Assembly: GCA_945860865.1 (NCBI GenBank)
Contig: CAMARW010000001.1
Coordinates: 262,154-326,153 of the forward strand
Length of the DNA stretch: 64,000 nt
From: Chitinophaga pinensis
GTDB lineage: Bacteria > Bacteroidota > Bacteroidia > UKL13-3
Reading direction: 5' to 3'
Shown here: positions 26,185 to 35,330 of the stretch, one piece after another
Layout of the letters: every line of letters starts with the position of its first letter
Position numbering within the stretch: position 1 is the stretch's first letter
Made by a program: the position numbers and the translations under genes
Notes under the pieces: generated by a model
Seen by the model: only the letters and a program-made list of their open reading frames with translations
Databases searched by the model: none
What the model was told of the DNA's origin: nothing

Positions 26185-27708
26185 GTGCAAAAATATTTAA
26201 TAAAAGACCTTGCAGATTATGAAGGTCAGGTTGTCACCTTATTAGGTTGGGCCAGCAACAAGCGCGAAAGTAAAGGTTTGGTTTTTGTTGTTTTACGCGA
26301 TGGTACGGGTTGGTGCCAATGTGTAATTAGTTCAGATACTATTGGCGAAGCTCTTTTTGAAGAGGCGCGTAAAATTACCCTGGAAGCTTCTGTTTCTTTA
26401 ACAGGTTTGGTAGTGAAAGACGAGCGCCAAATGGGTGGTTTTGAATTGCAAGTAAATGCCCTTGAAATAATAGGCGAATCTCCAGATTATCCCATAGCCA
26501 AAAAAGAACATGGCGTAGATTTTTTAATGGATAAACGTCATCTTTGGCTTCGCAGTCAGCGCCAGTGGGCCATCATGCGTATACGTAACAAGATTATTTT
26601 TTCTATTCATGAGTTCTTTCAATCAAAAGGATTTGTGCAAATGGACGCGCCACTCTTTACGGGCAATGCCTGCGAGGGAACAAGCAATTTGTTTGAAACC
26701 GACTTTTACGGCGATCCCGCTTATTTAAGTCAGAGCGGACAATTATACGGTGAGGCTATGGCCATGACATTGGGTAAGATTTATACATTCGGACCAACCT
26801 TTCGTGCCGAGAAATCGAAAACCCGCAGGCATTTAAGTGAGTTCTGGATGATTGAACCAGAAATGGCCTTCTATGATATTTTTGATAACATGGATTTAAT
26901 CGAAGATTTCTTGCGCAGTGTGGTTACAGCCGTGTTGGGTTCTTGCGAGAAAGAATTGGCTATTATTGGAAGAGATACCGAGGTTTTAAAGAATATTATT
27001 AAGCCATTTCCGCGTTTAACCTACGACGAAGCGGTGCGCATTATCAAAGGGGAACAAGATGTAAACGGCCAAAATTCTATTGTTTCGCTAGAGAATGAAT
27101 TAAAAGCAGTTCAGGAGCGTATAGGTTTGGTTCAGACCGAAATTGCCGAGCGCGAAGCCAAGATAAAGGTGCCGGGAATGAAAAAGGGTGAAATTGGCTT
27201 TAACCAAGCGCAAATAGATAAGTTGAAACAAGAGCTAGGCGATTTGCAAGAGCAGGAAAGAAATATTCCGCAGTGGCTAAACAGTGCGCGTAATTTTGAA
27301 TATGGCAACGATTTGGGTGGTAGTGATGAAACCGTAATTACGCGTTTATTTGATGTGCCTATTATGGTTTATAATTGGCCACATGAAGTGAAGGCTTTCT
27401 ACTTAAAGCGCGACCCTGAAAATAGTAAATTTGCGCGTGGGGTGGATGTTTTGGCGCCAGAAGGCTACGGCGAAATTGTGGGTGGAGGTGAACGTGAAAC
27501 CAACGAGCAATTGTTAATTTCAAAAATAAATGAGCACCAATTGCCTATGGAAGCTTTTGAATGGTACCTAGATTTAAGAAGATACGGAACAGTGCCGCAT
27601 GCAGGTTTTGGTTTAGGTTTGGAACGTCTCGTTACATGGCTTTGTAAATTGCCTCACGTGCGCGAAAGTATTCCGTTTCCAAGAATGTATGGAAGGCTAC
27701 TGCCTTAA
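26185..27708 (+). CDS. asnS: Asparaginyl-tRNA synthetase with coiled-coil insertion
   Basis: Class II synthetase charging tRNA-Asn. It has an N-terminal OB-fold (VVTLLGWASNKRESKGLVFV), motif 2 FRAEKSKTRRHLSEFW (about 207-222) and motif 3 HAGFGLGLERLVTWL (about 472-486). The GTG at 26185 gives MQKYLIKDL, which aligns with the family N-terminus; an ATG at 26140 would add 15 residues. Between LTYDEAVRIIKGE and NFEYGNDLGGSDE lies an insert of roughly 75 residues (about 292-368) rich in Glu, Gln, Lys and Leu, predicted as a helical hairpin or coiled coil. The 507 residues exceed the usual 430-480. Confidence 0.92.
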   Translation: MQKYLIKDLADYEGQVVTLLGWASNKRESKGLVFVVLRDGTGWCQCVISSDTIGEALFEEARKITLEASVSLTGLVVKDERQMGGFELQVNALEIIGESPDYPIAKKEHGVDFLMDKRHLWLRSQRQWAIMRIRNKIIFSIHEFFQSKGFVQMDAPLFTGNACEGTSNLFETDFYGDPAYLSQSGQLYGEAMAMTLGKIYTFGPTFRAEKSKTRRHLSEFWMIEPEMAFYDIFDNMDLIEDFLRSVVTAVLGSCEKELAIIGRDTEVLKNIIKPFPRLTYDEAVRIIKGEQDVNGQNSIVSLENELKAVQERIGLVQTEIAEREAKIKVPGMKKGEIGFNQAQIDKLKQELGDLQEQERNIPQWLNSARNFEYGNDLGGSDETVITRLFDVPIMVYNWPHEVKAFYLKRDPENSKFARGVDVLAPEGYGEIVGGGERETNEQLLISKINEHQLPMEAFEWYLDLRRYGTVPHAGFGLGLERLVTWLCKLPHVRESIPFPRMYGRLLP

Positions 27709-28856
27709 TGCCTAATGTTTCTATAACATATAAGCGGGCATTTATTTTTACTTTTTTCTTGTTGTTTCTATCATCTGTAGATGCGCAGGAAAAAAGTAAG
27801 TTGGAGCTCTTAATTGATAAAGCTTATTCTATCATTGAAGGTCCAACCGCTAAACCAAGAAAGAATTATTTTTTTGTAGTACCTATTTGGTCTGTTTCGC
27901 CAGAAACCGGAATTAAATTAGGCGCTAGTTTTGGTTATGTCTTTAAAACCGCTGATGATAGCACTACTCGGCCATCTTCTGTGCGCTTAAATTCGTCTTA
28001 CACACAGCTTAGACAGTTTAGTATTAGGCCGCATGTAGATATTTTTTTTAAACAAAATACCTATAACCTGAAGGCTCAATATGTTTACAACGATTTTAAT
28101 GAGTATTACTGGGGAGTGGGAAATACAAGCCCTGGATCTGCTAAAGAGTTATATAATTTTAATCAACATAGGTTCAATGCCCGTTTGGTAAAGCAGGTTT
28201 TTAAAAATTGGTATTTTGGGCCACAATTAATGTATGAAAAAATTTATAAAATTGATTTCTCAGCCTTAAGTAATACGCAGCAAAGCAATATTCCGGGTAT
28301 TAACGGTTACGAGGTTTTTGGTGCAGGTTTGGCATTGGCTTTCGATAACAGAAACAACGTATTTTTTCCAACTTCGGGCGCTTACCTAGAAATTAGCAAT
28401 CACCTGTTTTTAAATCCTACTATAAATAGCTATCGTTATAAAACGCTGCTTATGGATTTAAGAAAGTATGTAACTGTTGGGAAAAGGGATGTATTTGCCG
28501 CACAGTTTTTAGGTAGTTATAATAGCGGATTGGTTCCTTTTAGGCAAATGCCAACCATTGGAAACGACATGATAATGCGGGGTTACTACAATGGCAGATA
28601 CCGAGATAACCATTATTTTGCCTTGCAGGCTGAATATAGAAAGTTTATTTGGGGCCCAGTTGGGGCTGCTGTTTTTGTAGGATTGGGAAATGTGGGCACT
28701 AATGTTAGCGACCTTACCAAACAAATAAAGCATAATTATGGTATAGGTTTGCGCGGATTAATGATTCGAAAAGAGCACCTTAATGCACGCATAGATATTG
28801 GATTTGGCGATAAAAATACAAGGGGAGTTTATTTTACTATTGCAGAGGCTTTTTAG
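27708..28856 (+). CDS. BamA/TamA-like surface antigen, outer membrane beta-barrel
   Basis: 382 residues: a signal peptide (cleavage near SVDAQ), then a 16-strand-type barrel similar to the C-terminal domain of Omp85/BamA proteins without POTRA domains. Features include FDNRNNVFFPTSGAYLEIS, the conserved DxRxxxFxPxxG barrel motif, and GLRGLMIRKEHLNARIDIGFG before the final strand. Such solo barrels are often linked to phospholipase or surface-antigen proteins; the function is unassigned. The ATG overlaps the asnS stop by one base (TAATG), implying coupling. Confidence 0.8.
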   Translation: MPNVSITYKRAFIFTFFLLFLSSVDAQEKSKLELLIDKAYSIIEGPTAKPRKNYFFVVPIWSVSPETGIKLGASFGYVFKTADDSTTRPSSVRLNSSYTQLRQFSIRPHVDIFFKQNTYNLKAQYVYNDFNEYYWGVGNTSPGSAKELYNFNQHRFNARLVKQVFKNWYFGPQLMYEKIYKIDFSALSNTQQSNIPGINGYEVFGAGLALAFDNRNNVFFPTSGAYLEISNHLFLNPTINSYRYKTLLMDLRKYVTVGKRDVFAAQFLGSYNSGLVPFRQMPTIGNDMIMRGYYNGRYRDNHYFALQAEYRKFIWGPVGAAVFVGLGNVGTNVSDLTKQIKHNYGIGLRGLMIRKEHLNARIDIGFGDKNTRGVYFTIAEAF

Positions 28857-29038
28857 GTTTTTTTGTACGGACAATGTCTACAACCATTGCTGCAGCAATA
28901 ACCTCTATGTAGGTGATAGGCTTCTGTAAACACCATAAATCCATTTTCAAAATAGTAGTGTTTATCAGCCTGAAGTTCTACCTTTTTTAAAGGCGTTTTT
29001 TGACTCTTTTCTATGTCCTCATTAAGGTTGTTTGGCAT
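28853..29038 (-). CDS. DUF5522 small cysteine-rich protein
   Basis: 61 residues ending HLHRGYCCSNGCRHCPYKKT. The CC...C..C cluster with the GYCCxxGCRHCPY signature is the DUF5522 family, often annotated as a small metal- or redox-binding protein of unknown function. It overlaps the 3' end of the surface-antigen gene by 4 bp (convergent) and the upstream BtuG-like gene by 17 bp (same strand), so it may be the last gene of the cobalamin operon. Confidence 0.8.
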   Translation of the reverse strand: MPNNLNEDIEKSQKTPLKKVELQADKHYYFENGFMVFTEAYHLHRGYCCSNGCRHCPYKKT

Positions 29039-30083
29039 AAAAATTTCCTGTGTTTATTTGTGTATGAAAACTGCCTCTTAATTGACCTAATAAATTGTAC
29101 CTAAATACCTCACTTTTTTGCACAAAATCTTTGGCATCCGATACTAAAATTTCTTTGTTGTAGGGCTCATAACCTAAGGTATAAAAGTTTTTACCTCCTG
29201 CGGTAATAAGGGCTTGGTTCGGCAATAGCGTATCGTTTACAGATAGGGTATACACGTCTTTGTTGATCCAAAATAACTGATTTTTTTGTTCGTTTATTTC
29301 TAATCTGCGGGGCATATCTATGTTTTTAAACCAAAGTTGTAAGGCTATTTTTCCAGCGGCATTAATCTTGGTTAAACAAGGCAAAATGGGAGCTTTGCCA
29401 TTGCTTAGTACCCAAATATTATTAGCCAAATCTTTACGCATATACTGGGCACCAAAGCCAATTTCTAGACTGTCTTCTAGTTGATCGTTTGCAGTATTTA
29501 TAACATAAACATACGGCGATTCTACGCCACAAACAAAAGCTTTGTTGTTTACTAAAACCATTTCTTCTGTCCAACCTTTGCAGTTAATTTTGCCACTAAT
29601 TTGCTGCGTGTTTAGGTTCAGAACGTATACAGCATTTTCATATAAATCGCTTACATATGCCTTTTGTGTATTCACTGGCAGAAAGTACCTGGGCGAGTTA
29701 AAGCCTGTTATGGTGTGTATTTCTTTCCAATTTTTTGCGTTGAGTACGCTTATTTTTTGTGAGTTGTTTACTACCAAATAGAGTTTGTCTTGAAAGCTAC
29801 AAATAGATTGCAGTACATCACCAATTCCTTTTCCATTGTTGGCTTTATAAATATCGGTTTGAACCAAACCACTTGCTGGATTGTAAAAACTTAAACTGGC
29901 ATTTCCCCATTGAAAATTTCCTTCGTTGGCTATAAACATACCCACCAAATTGCTGTCGGGCATTTGGGGTGTTTCTGCTATTATTTGCTCAGGCGTTTTA
30001 TCGCATGAAGCCATCATAAGGAGGCTAACTACAAGCCACTGCAAGCCCTTTATCTTTGTGAAAATGCCAGTTAAGTTTTGCAT
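29022..30083 (-). CDS. BtuG-like surface beta-propeller lipoprotein (YncE/DUF5074 type)
   Basis: 353 residues with a lipoprotein signal (lipobox region LLMMASC, Cys at about 27). Repeated propeller blades of the YncE/DUF5074 kind follow: LYLVVNNSQKISVLNAKNWK, KAYVSDLYENAVYVLNLNTQQ, PYVYVINTANDQLEDS. In Bacteroides, BtuG is a DUF5074-like propeller lipoprotein that captures cobalamin at the cell surface and passes it to BtuB. This copy lies in an operon behind a cobalamin riboswitch and a BtuB-like receptor, which supports the same role. The assignment is by family and context, not by visible ligand residues. Confidence 0.75.
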   Translation of the reverse strand: MQNLTGIFTKIKGLQWLVVSLLMMASCDKTPEQIIAETPQMPDSNLVGMFIANEGNFQWGNASLSFYNPASGLVQTDIYKANNGKGIGDVLQSICSFQDKLYLVVNNSQKISVLNAKNWKEIHTITGFNSPRYFLPVNTQKAYVSDLYENAVYVLNLNTQQISGKINCKGWTEEMVLVNNKAFVCGVESPYVYVINTANDQLEDSLEIGFGAQYMRKDLANNIWVLSNGKAPILPCLTKINAAGKIALQLWFKNIDMPRRLEINEQKNQLFWINKDVYTLSVNDTLLPNQALITAGGKNFYTLGYEPYNKEILVSDAKDFVQKSEVFRYNLLGQLRGSFHTQINTGNFYAKQP

Positions 30084-31040
30084 TTATTGTTTAATTAATT
30101 TTTGTTGACTGATGCCAAAAGCATGTTGAACGTGTACAATATAAATACCTGGTTTTAATGCATCAATATTTAGGTTGGTATCTTCGCTTTGTAAAACACT
30201 TACTCCGTTTAAATTGAATATTTCTATGGCTTCAATTTTTTCATTACAAGCAATGTGCAAAGTATTTTGTGCCGGATTTGGATACATCCTTATGCCAAAG
30301 TTATTGTTTGCCTTTTCAATGCCTATGGTGTGGGAGCCAAAGTTATCTATACAAAAATAAAGGGGAGTATTAATACCAAATTGGCCGGTATCTGAAGAGT
30401 AAAAATTGAAACTAAAACTGTCTACTGCACCAAATGCATTTAAGTCTACAAATTTCCAAGTATTTAAGATATAATCATTGGCATTATTGCTAAACCTAAA
30501 ATCGGCTAAGTATACTTCTAGGCTTGTGTCTACTGGGTTGCCGCTGTTTTTCCAAGCGCTAATTTTCACCTTTAAATAATCTGGGTCGTTGCCACTTGTG
30601 CCTCCAAATTTTTTGGTAAATGCGCTACCTTCTTTCATATCGTAATAGGCATAGGTTCCATTGGTAATATAAAAACCGCTCACGGGTTTGCCTTTGGCAT
30701 CTCCTTCTACAAGAAGGTTTCCTTTTCCATAATATACGCCATAGTTGGAAGAGTTAAATCCGCCTCCTGTAATAGCGCTGTATTGGTTCGTAAAACCTCT
30801 GCTGCTATCGTCTTTCATATTCGATACTGAGAAGCCACTCCAGAATCCGCCAAATGAAGAATCGTAGCTATTTCTAAAATAGAAATCACCGCTTTTTGTG
30901 CCGCCTGCAAAATCGCTTCCATTGTAAAATGAGTTAGGCGACAAGCTGATGTTTTCAAAGGTGGCAGCTGTTTGTGCTTTGCTAAATGTGCTTAGCAATA
31001 CGAGGAGAAGTACTCCTGCAAATGGTAATTGTTTTTTCAT
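30084..31040 (-). CDS. DUF4465 protein with T9SS sorting domain (BtuH-like)
   Basis: 318 residues. A signal peptide is followed by a DUF4465 domain: ATFENISLSPNSFYNGSDFAG, then GGFWSGFSVSNMKDD and GFTNQYSAITGGG, all characteristic. The last 80 residues form a type A T9SS sorting domain (IRMYPNPAQNTLHIAC through GIYIVHVQHAFGISQQKLIKQ). DUF4465 proteins have been described as surface cobalamin binders (BtuH) in gut Bacteroidetes, where they are lipoproteins. Here the anchor is a T9SS tail instead. It lies between the BtuB-like and BtuG-like genes. Confidence 0.8.
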   Translation of the reverse strand: MKKQLPFAGVLLLVLLSTFSKAQTAATFENISLSPNSFYNGSDFAGGTKSGDFYFRNSYDSSFGGFWSGFSVSNMKDDSSRGFTNQYSAITGGGFNSSNYGVYYGKGNLLVEGDAKGKPVSGFYITNGTYAYYDMKEGSAFTKKFGGTSGNDPDYLKVKISAWKNSGNPVDTSLEVYLADFRFSNNANDYILNTWKFVDLNAFGAVDSFSFNFYSSDTGQFGINTPLYFCIDNFGSHTIGIEKANNNFGIRMYPNPAQNTLHIACNEKIEAIEIFNLNGVSVLQSEDTNLNIDALKPGIYIVHVQHAFGISQQKLIKQ

Positions 31041-31066
31041 GTTGTTTAAAGTTTATGGTTTAATGT

Positions 31067-33058
31067 TTAAAGTTTTAGGTTTAGACTTAATTGATAATTT
31101 ACCAATGGCATGGGTTGGTTCACCATAATTTGGTAACTGGTATTAAAGAGGTTGTTTACCAATATTTGGGTTTGCCAATTCTTGCTGAACCAATGCCATT
31201 TTTTACTGAGGTTTATACCATGCAAGCTATAGGGCATTAGCCAATTGCTATGGTCTGAGCTTACAAATCGGGTGCCTATATAATTGTATAGGTATTGAAA
31301 GGCATAATCTCCCCGCAAAAATTGTACTTGCATTTGGTGTTTTACACGGGGTGTATATATAAGTTGTTTGTTTAGCGAAGCATCATTTAATAGGGTAGAT
31401 GCTTGGTTGCTTGTTTGGGTATAATCGTGCATTCCTCCCACTACAAATTCACTTTTTTTATTATTCCTGAACCTAATTTGCCAAGCCATTTCCACGCCCC
31501 TGCTCCATACTCTGTAAACATTCATTGGGGTACTTAAGTTGCCTCCTGCCGGCACCCAAATAATCCAGTTGTTTACTTGCTTATTAAAATAGGTAATATT
31601 GCCACTTAAAAAGGCTCTTTTGCCACTATAGTTTCCTCTCCAGCCTTTAAAATTAATAACATGGTGTGCGTGTAAACTTAGTTCTTGGTTCCAGCCAAAC
31701 TCTGGTTGTAAATCTGGATTACCCATACCGGGCCAATATAAATCGTTAAAGGTAGGTAGTCTATAATTGCGCGAAACATTGCCATCTAAATGCATTTTTG
31801 GCAAAAATTGGTAACTAAAGCCATAAGCTGGCATCAGCGGAATTGCTAATCCATTCACCCACTCTTGTCGGACTGAAATTTGTTGTTTTAATTTTTGGTC
31901 AAAGTGCTGCAATTTTACACTGCTAAACAAGGCAATTTTATCTTGTTGCCAAGGTTTACCTTGGCCACTTAATTGGGCTTGGTTTTGCTGAAACATGGCA
32001 CTGCCATGCCATTGAAATTTGTCTTTTATATAAAATTGGTCTACAAACGCAGTGTGGCTATTGGCTAGGCTATAGCTCTCTAATAGCTGATTGTTTTTAA
32101 AGGTAAGGGCGTCTATAAAGTGGGCGTACCTTGCCTGCAATTCGTAGGCTTTTTGTTTAAATGTATACTCAAACATGGCCTTGGCAGATTCGTCTTTTTG
32201 TTGGGAATTTAAGATAGGTCCTTGCAGGCTAGGCGGAATATTTCGCTCATGGTTTTGCAGCCAATAGCGAAAATTAAAGCTATGTTTTCTCGAAATTTGA
32301 TAGGCCAATTCTTGTACCCAAACCACATTGTTTCTTTGTGCATTTACTGCGTTCAGCGTAGGTAATGTTTTTGGATTAATGGGTTGTGTAGCCTGCGGAT
32401 AAAGGGCATCCATGGCTTTATAGGTAAAGTTGTTTTCTGCTTTTTCTATGAATATCTTCTGATCCATTTGCCATTTGGTTCCAGCCAAACCATATTTTAT
32501 ACCTACCATGTTTGAACCAAAACTACCGGTGCCAAGTAATATATTTACATGTTGACCTACCTGTTTGTTTGCTTGGCTATTTAGGTGAATCGTTCCGCCA
32601 ATATTGCCTGAACCAAATAACACAGACTGGCTGCCAAATTGAATGTCTATATTGTCTATTAAAAAACTGGGAATATTGTTTAAATCTACTTGTCCGTTCA
32701 TGGGGTTTTGCAAGTTAAACCCGTTCCAAATAATAGCAGTGTGGTTGGCATTTCCTCCTCTAAAACTTGGCGTGGCCAGCATACCTGGTCCGTACGACTT
32801 AATAAAAACCGGACTTTTAAAGGCCAGTGCGCCTGCGATAGATTGCTGTTGGAATGGGTTTAGCTGACTAGAATCTAAGTAAAGCATTTTGCTTCCTGTA
32901 AAAAATTGTGGATAGCGGGTGCCAGATACTTTTACGGTTTGTAATACTTTATTGGTGTCTATTTTGGAAAGGGCAAGGGTATATATAATTGGTTTAGCAG
33001 ACAGTGCTGCTATGCCAAATACAAACATACAAATGAATACACCTAAGTTCTTTTTCAA
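31067..33058 (-). CDS. btuB: TonB-dependent receptor, BtuB-like cobalamin transporter
   Basis: 663 residues: signal peptide (cleavage near LSAKP), a plug domain (TVKVSGTRYPQFF, FRGGNANHTAIIWNGFNLQNPMNGQ, IDIQFGSQSVLFGSGNIGGTI) and a 22-strand-type barrel ending LNNLFNTSYQIMVNQPMPLVNYQLSLNLKL. Size and plug resemble BtuB, the outer membrane cobalamin importer energised by TonB. The cobalamin riboswitch directly upstream gives the substrate with good confidence. It is the first gene of the operon with DUF4465, BtuG-like and DUF5522 genes. Confidence 0.88.
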   Translation of the reverse strand: MKKNLGVFICMFVFGIAALSAKPIIYTLALSKIDTNKVLQTVKVSGTRYPQFFTGSKMLYLDSSQLNPFQQQSIAGALAFKSPVFIKSYGPGMLATPSFRGGNANHTAIIWNGFNLQNPMNGQVDLNNIPSFLIDNIDIQFGSQSVLFGSGNIGGTIHLNSQANKQVGQHVNILLGTGSFGSNMVGIKYGLAGTKWQMDQKIFIEKAENNFTYKAMDALYPQATQPINPKTLPTLNAVNAQRNNVVWVQELAYQISRKHSFNFRYWLQNHERNIPPSLQGPILNSQQKDESAKAMFEYTFKQKAYELQARYAHFIDALTFKNNQLLESYSLANSHTAFVDQFYIKDKFQWHGSAMFQQNQAQLSGQGKPWQQDKIALFSSVKLQHFDQKLKQQISVRQEWVNGLAIPLMPAYGFSYQFLPKMHLDGNVSRNYRLPTFNDLYWPGMGNPDLQPEFGWNQELSLHAHHVINFKGWRGNYSGKRAFLSGNITYFNKQVNNWIIWVPAGGNLSTPMNVYRVWSRGVEMAWQIRFRNNKKSEFVVGGMHDYTQTSNQASTLLNDASLNKQLIYTPRVKHQMQVQFLRGDYAFQYLYNYIGTRFVSSDHSNWLMPYSLHGINLSKKWHWFSKNWQTQILVNNLFNTSYQIMVNQPMPLVNYQLSLNLKL

Positions 33059-33161
33059 AACACTAATTTTTTACTTAGGGCAAAAGAAAAGGTATAGCAA
33101 ATACTGCCAAGCAAGATTTGGTTCACCCCGACTCTTTTTCCCGAAAGTCTTGTTGAATAAT

Positions 33162-33327
33162 TTACTTTGGCAGGTCTTCTGACTTACACCTTCTTTTTCC
33201 GCCTTCCCATTTATTTGCATAAAAAGTGGCCATGTTAGAAAAAGAAATGAATGATTGCTCATTCGGTGCTTACAGCAGCGGGTACTGTCTAGGATTTTCA
33301 CCTAAGTTCCCTTTTAATGAAAGTAAC
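33162..33327 (-). ncRNA. Cobalamin riboswitch
   Basis: Read on the minus strand, the element contains AAAAGGGAACTTAGGTGAAA, ATCCTAGACAGTACCCGC, GCTGTAAGC, then GGGAAGGCGG and AGTCAGAAGACCTGCC. These are the conserved cobalamin-aptamer blocks including the B12 box. The closing stem pairs 33320-33326 with 33162-33168. It lies 104 bp upstream of the BtuB-like receptor and should repress the operon when B12 is plentiful. The rest of the 366-bp gap (33059-33424) holds the expression platform on one side and a GGTTTGAACC palindrome at 33397 on the other. Confidence 0.93.
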
Positions 33328-33424
33328 ACTTGGTGTGTTCAATCAACCTAAAGCGATGCAAAACTAATTTTTTTTATTTCAATTGCAATTAAATTTGGTT
33401 TGAACCAAATTTTTATGCTGCAGA

Positions 33425-34840
33425 TTATTGCACTTCATAGGCGCCAATACTTGGCGATGCAGTGTTCCTATTTCTATTTTTTAAATCTAATATTATCCCC
33501 ACATTAGCACCGGCATTGCGGCAGGGCGAGTTGGCTTGTAAATCAAAATCTGCTTTAGAAACATTTATAAACTTGGGGTCTATGTTTAAAACATTGCCAT
33601 TGGTATTTAAACTGGCATTTTTGGTTTTGATTAAACAATTTTCTAAAATAGGATTGCTAATAGGGATGCCATTTGCATCGTTGTTAATAAAAAATTCATC
33701 GTCTAAATTGCCGTAAATAATATTGTTTTGAACCTTCATTTGAAGCGGGAAACTGAATAAGATATTTCCAGAGGCACTTCTGCCGGGCGCGTTGCTCAAA
33801 TAAAATCCAGGGTCTTTTCTTCCCGTAACCTGACTTTGAGAAGAAAATGTATTGTGAATGAGGGTGTAGGTTCCGCCTAGCTCTCCAATGAAAGTAAATA
33901 ATCCGGTGTTGGCTATCAAGTTGTTTTCTGCGTATACCTTGGCCGAATAGTTTAATAAGCCAACGGCACTCATGTTTCTGATGATAGACGATTTGAGCGT
34001 TAATCCATATGCACCAGTGCTTGGCATAGAATCAACTTCAATACCAATATAGCCATTTTTTATGATGGCACCTTGAATAATATTTCCGCTGCTACCTGGT
34101 AAAAATCTGATGCCAATCCATTGTCCGGGGAATTCTTTGTACTCATCATCTAATCTAGTTCCCTGAAAAACTACTGGCTTGTCAATGGTTCCGTTTACAA
34201 CCAATGTGCCCTGAACCAAAATACAGGATAGGTTATAATTATGTATTTGGGCACCCGCTTCAACGGTAAGTGTGCAGCCTTTCGGAATTAATATAGAATC
34301 GTAAATAACAATGGGCTTATCGCTTGTCCATAATAAATTACCACTACTACAATCTAATATCGCATTTTGGTAGTAATCTGCATCTTGGGTCCAAGCAACC
34401 AAATCTACATCTTGTTTATTGCCATTGGTTTCAAACAAAATTTGGTCGGTAACAATAAAGGGCGTATTGCTTCCAACGGGGTCTATGTAGGCTTGTACAA
34501 AAATATAAATACTGTCGTTACCTCTAATTTCTATGTCGTTAAATACGCTGCCGGCTCTACCATCTACATTGAGTTTAAAAATGCCATAAAAATTGCCCAA
34601 TAAACTAATGTTGGTTTTTATGGCATTGGCAGCAGGATTGGTAACGCGCACCTGCAAAGTAATGCTTCGTGGCGAGTTGGGGTTGTTTCCTAATTTGGAA
34701 AAAATAGTATCAAAAAAAACAGTATCTGTAGAAAACTGAAGGGATACAGCATCTTTGGTAAACAAATCGTTTTTACGGCAAGCTTGGGTTAAAAAGCCTA
34801 CAAAAAACAAAACAAACAAATGTGGAATAAATTTTTTCAA
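33425..34840 (-). CDS. Lipoprotein with predicted right-handed beta-helix
   Basis: About 471 residues. Starting at the TTG at 34840 gives MKKFIPHLFVLFFVGFLTQAC, a good lipoprotein signal with the lipobox Cys at residue 19 counted from that TTG; the ATG at 34882 would add 14 residues and overlap the thioesterase gene. The N-terminal part has an Ig-like pattern (LQFSTDTVFFDTIFSKLGNNPNSPRSITLQVRV). The C-terminal part repeats short beta-helix rungs with Asn ladders (NIIQGAIIKNGYIGIEVDS, LKSSIIRNMSAVGLLNYSAKVYAENNLIANTG, KVQNNIIYGN). This fits a surface polysaccharide-binding or lyase-like fold; no catalytic residues can be assigned. Confidence 0.7.
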   Translation of the reverse strand: MKKFIPHLFVLFFVGFLTQACRKNDLFTKDAVSLQFSTDTVFFDTIFSKLGNNPNSPRSITLQVRVTNPAANAIKTNISLLGNFYGIFKLNVDGRAGSVFNDIEIRGNDSIYIFVQAYIDPVGSNTPFIVTDQILFETNGNKQDVDLVAWTQDADYYQNAILDCSSGNLLWTSDKPIVIYDSILIPKGCTLTVEAGAQIHNYNLSCILVQGTLVVNGTIDKPVVFQGTRLDDEYKEFPGQWIGIRFLPGSSGNIIQGAIIKNGYIGIEVDSMPSTGAYGLTLKSSIIRNMSAVGLLNYSAKVYAENNLIANTGLFTFIGELGGTYTLIHNTFSSQSQVTGRKDPGFYLSNAPGRSASGNILFSFPLQMKVQNNIIYGNLDDEFFINNDANGIPISNPILENCLIKTKNASLNTNGNVLNIDPKFINVSKADFDLQANSPCRNAGANVGIILDLKNRNRNTASPSIGAYEVQ

Positions 34841-34862
34841 GTATGCAAATGTAGTTGTTTTT

Positions 34863-35282
34863 TTAAATGCTGTAACGCGCAATTATCCATTCTGGTATAA
34901 TAGCAGCACGAGCTGTTTTAAGGTCAATCATGGTATAATTAAAATAGCCGGTGCAGGCAATTTTTCCGTTTGTGGCTTTAATGATTTCAAAATTTACTTT
35001 TACACTGTCTTTTTGCATTTCGTCTATATAGGTTCGAACCAGCATTTCATCTCCCAAAATTAAGGGTCTTTTAAATTCTATGAATGTATTTCGCACCACC
35101 CATCCCAAGCCGTGTTTGGTAAATTCTGTGATGGGCATTTTGTAACAGCGCTCCATTTGGTCGTACCTGGCTGCCAATACATAATCTATATATTTGCTGC
35201 TGTGCACGTGTTGATTCATGTCTATGTCATCTGGCCTAACCTTGAGTGCACTCTCAAATTTGCTTTTGTTTAATTGAGTCAT
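34863..35282 (-). CDS. Acyl-CoA thioesterase (4HBT hot-dog family)
   Basis: 139 residues of the hot-dog fold. VRPDDIDMNQHVHSSKYIDYVLAAR carries the catalytic-aspartate pattern D..D.NxHV typical of YbgC/FcbC-like thioesterases, and WVVRNTFIEFKRPLILGDEM is the next conserved strand. It probably hydrolyses acyl-CoA in the cytosol. The beta-helix lipoprotein follows directly. Confidence 0.87.
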   Translation of the reverse strand: MTQLNKSKFESALKVRPDDIDMNQHVHSSKYIDYVLAARYDQMERCYKMPITEFTKHGLGWVVRNTFIEFKRPLILGDEMLVRTYIDEMQKDSVKVNFEIIKATNGKIACTGYFNYTMIDLKTARAAIIPEWIIARYSI

Positions 35283-35330
35283 TTGTCAAAAATACGCTTT
35301 GAAAACAATTTTGATTAAAATTTATTATTA

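Noticed and set aside
33071-33301. 76-residue reading frame upstream of the BtuB-like gene
   Set aside because: It runs through the conserved core of the cobalamin riboswitch; its conservation is that of the RNA.
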